A stretch of DNA of 64,000 bases from contig NC_081413.1 in the NCBI RefSeq assembly GCF_030272615.1, positions 182,292,951-182,356,950 of the forward strand, given 5' to 3'. Made by a program: the position numbers and the translations under genes. The notes below the pieces were generated by a model, which searched no databases, was not told the origin of the DNA, and saw only the letters and a program-made list of their open reading frames with translations. The stretch is from Cryptomeria japonica (Eukaryota > Streptophyta > Pinopsida > Cupressales > Cupressaceae). Shown here piece after piece: positions 63,266-64,000 of the stretch; within the stretch, counting starts at the first letter, position 1; every line of letters starts with the position of its first letter.

Positions 63266-64000
63266 TTTCATTAGCATAGTAGACTCTCTCCTCCTCTCTT
63301 GATCTCTTTTGTTACTTCTTCTATGTGTTATTCTCATTCTTCTATTTGTTGTCCTTAGTGTTGTCTACTTGAGGACAATGCAAAGCATTGAGATCTCTCT
63401 TGGTCTCTCTCATGTTGACTCAAAAGACACATGTGTTCCCTTCTTCTAGGTGACCTTCCTTGATTGGGGAATGAAGAACAATTATGCATACATACATATG
63501 ATATACATGAATTATCATACAACATACTGACCCCAAGGAAAGCGAAGTCACCTTGTGCTTTGTGTTTTGTGTCTATTATCCTTGGGCTTATCTCACACTT
63601 GGGGGCTAAATCCTTGTGATAACGTGCTCCTTTCCCTTTTCTTATATGTATCACTACCTTAAAGCAATCACCCCCGATGATGCATGTGCGATCACTTTAA
63701 CGTAGGGGGGCATACACCCCGTTCATATCTCTCCAAGATACTTGAAAATTTCTTGGCGAACTTAGCTTTGCCTTGAAAATTTTTGGTATTTTTTTCTTGC
63801 ATGACTCATAGTGAGGGAACCTTAATACTGACAGTCATGGTTCTCCCTCATGATCTTCCCTTTTACTTTGTCAATCGAAGTCGTAAGATCCTTAGTCCAC
63901 TAGGGGCTTGGTGTATCTTTCCTCCTTGACATGGTGAAAGTTTTTCAATGTTGTTTCCTTGTACTTTACCGGAAGTATGGGCGTACACTTATACTCCCGC
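63266..64000. other. 3' noncoding region of the gypsy element
   Basis: No ORF supported. CTTGAGGACAATGCAAAGC near 63368 and the G-run at 63703-63709 resemble segments that often precede the 3' LTR of such elements. No LTR similarity to 57425-58631 is seen before the window ends. Confidence 0.5.

Larger units (their letters stand above)
57425..64000 (+). mobile_element. Ty3/gypsy element with Gag-protease only (3' end outside window)
   Basis: 5' LTR about 57425-58631, primer binding site 58635-58653, a 1.16-kb leader, then one long Gag-protease frame ending at 63265, followed by noncoding DNA to the edge. No reverse transcriptase or integrase motif follows the protease, although in related gypsy elements it would start directly. 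Either the element is non-autonomous by design or pol was deleted. The 3' LTR is not in the window. Gag zinc segment and protease flanks resemble the Tat-type lineage. Confidence 0.8.

Overview
This window looks like intergenic DNA from a large, repeat-swollen plant nuclear genome, most likely a gymnosperm (conifer or yew type). I base that on the kinds of elements present, their heavy decay and deep nesting, and the lack of any intact host gene. The species is inference. Nothing here looks bacterial, organellar or viral. No rRNA, tRNA or CRISPR array was seen. Almost every coding region is a pseudogene of a transposable element.

Layout. 1-2340: a LINE-type RNase H fragment followed by the decayed first ORF of an unnamed retroposon. 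1529-40435: a direct tandem duplication of a segment of about 8.4 kb (copy 1, 1529-14253; copy 2, 14254-40435). Each copy carries a retroposon tail, a minus-strand accessory ORF (2773-9182 with breaks; 15677-18044) and a long AT-rich tract. Copy 1 also took a solo LTR (4647-5905, target repeat GATAG). A further local tandem duplication copied that LTR to 6886-8664, and the second LTR then received a 535-bp insertion (7518-8052). Copy 2 keeps the empty GATAG site.

Copy 2 was itself split by a large DNA transposon at 20934-38807. It has a TAATG target repeat and imperfect 25-bp terminal inverted repeats, and the matching empty site survives in copy 1 at 12488-12492. The transposon carries a decayed DDE-type transposase gene (22089-32188), a convergent multi-exon second gene (35561-33278, minus strand) and GGGCACCCGTTT-like motif clusters near both ends. 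I cannot place it in a named plant superfamily, and it is the best candidate for something undescribed. Its transposase is interrupted by a pol-less LTR retrotransposon (23098-29999, target repeat TTGTG) encoding a zinc-knuckle Gag and a second protein of about 1,060 codons.

40436-57424: the decayed remains of a plant-mobile-domain protein (about 41480-42600), then a chromodomain-type Ty3/gypsy element (43980-50959) whose gag is split by a solo LTR (45245-46032, target repeat AAATA). After that come repeat-rich noncoding DNA, an unrecognised low-complexity ORF relic (53700-55570), a TA/GA microsatellite and two truncated LTRs. 57425-64000: a Ty3/gypsy element with LTR, primer binding site and a Gag-protease frame that ends without reverse transcriptase; its 3' end lies beyond the window.

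How it fits together: there is no cellular pathway here. The window is a stratified record of insertions, and several layers can be dated relative to one another from target-site duplications and from empty sites preserved in the tandem partner. Premature stops are strikingly often TAG where glutamine is expected, as old CHG methylation would produce.
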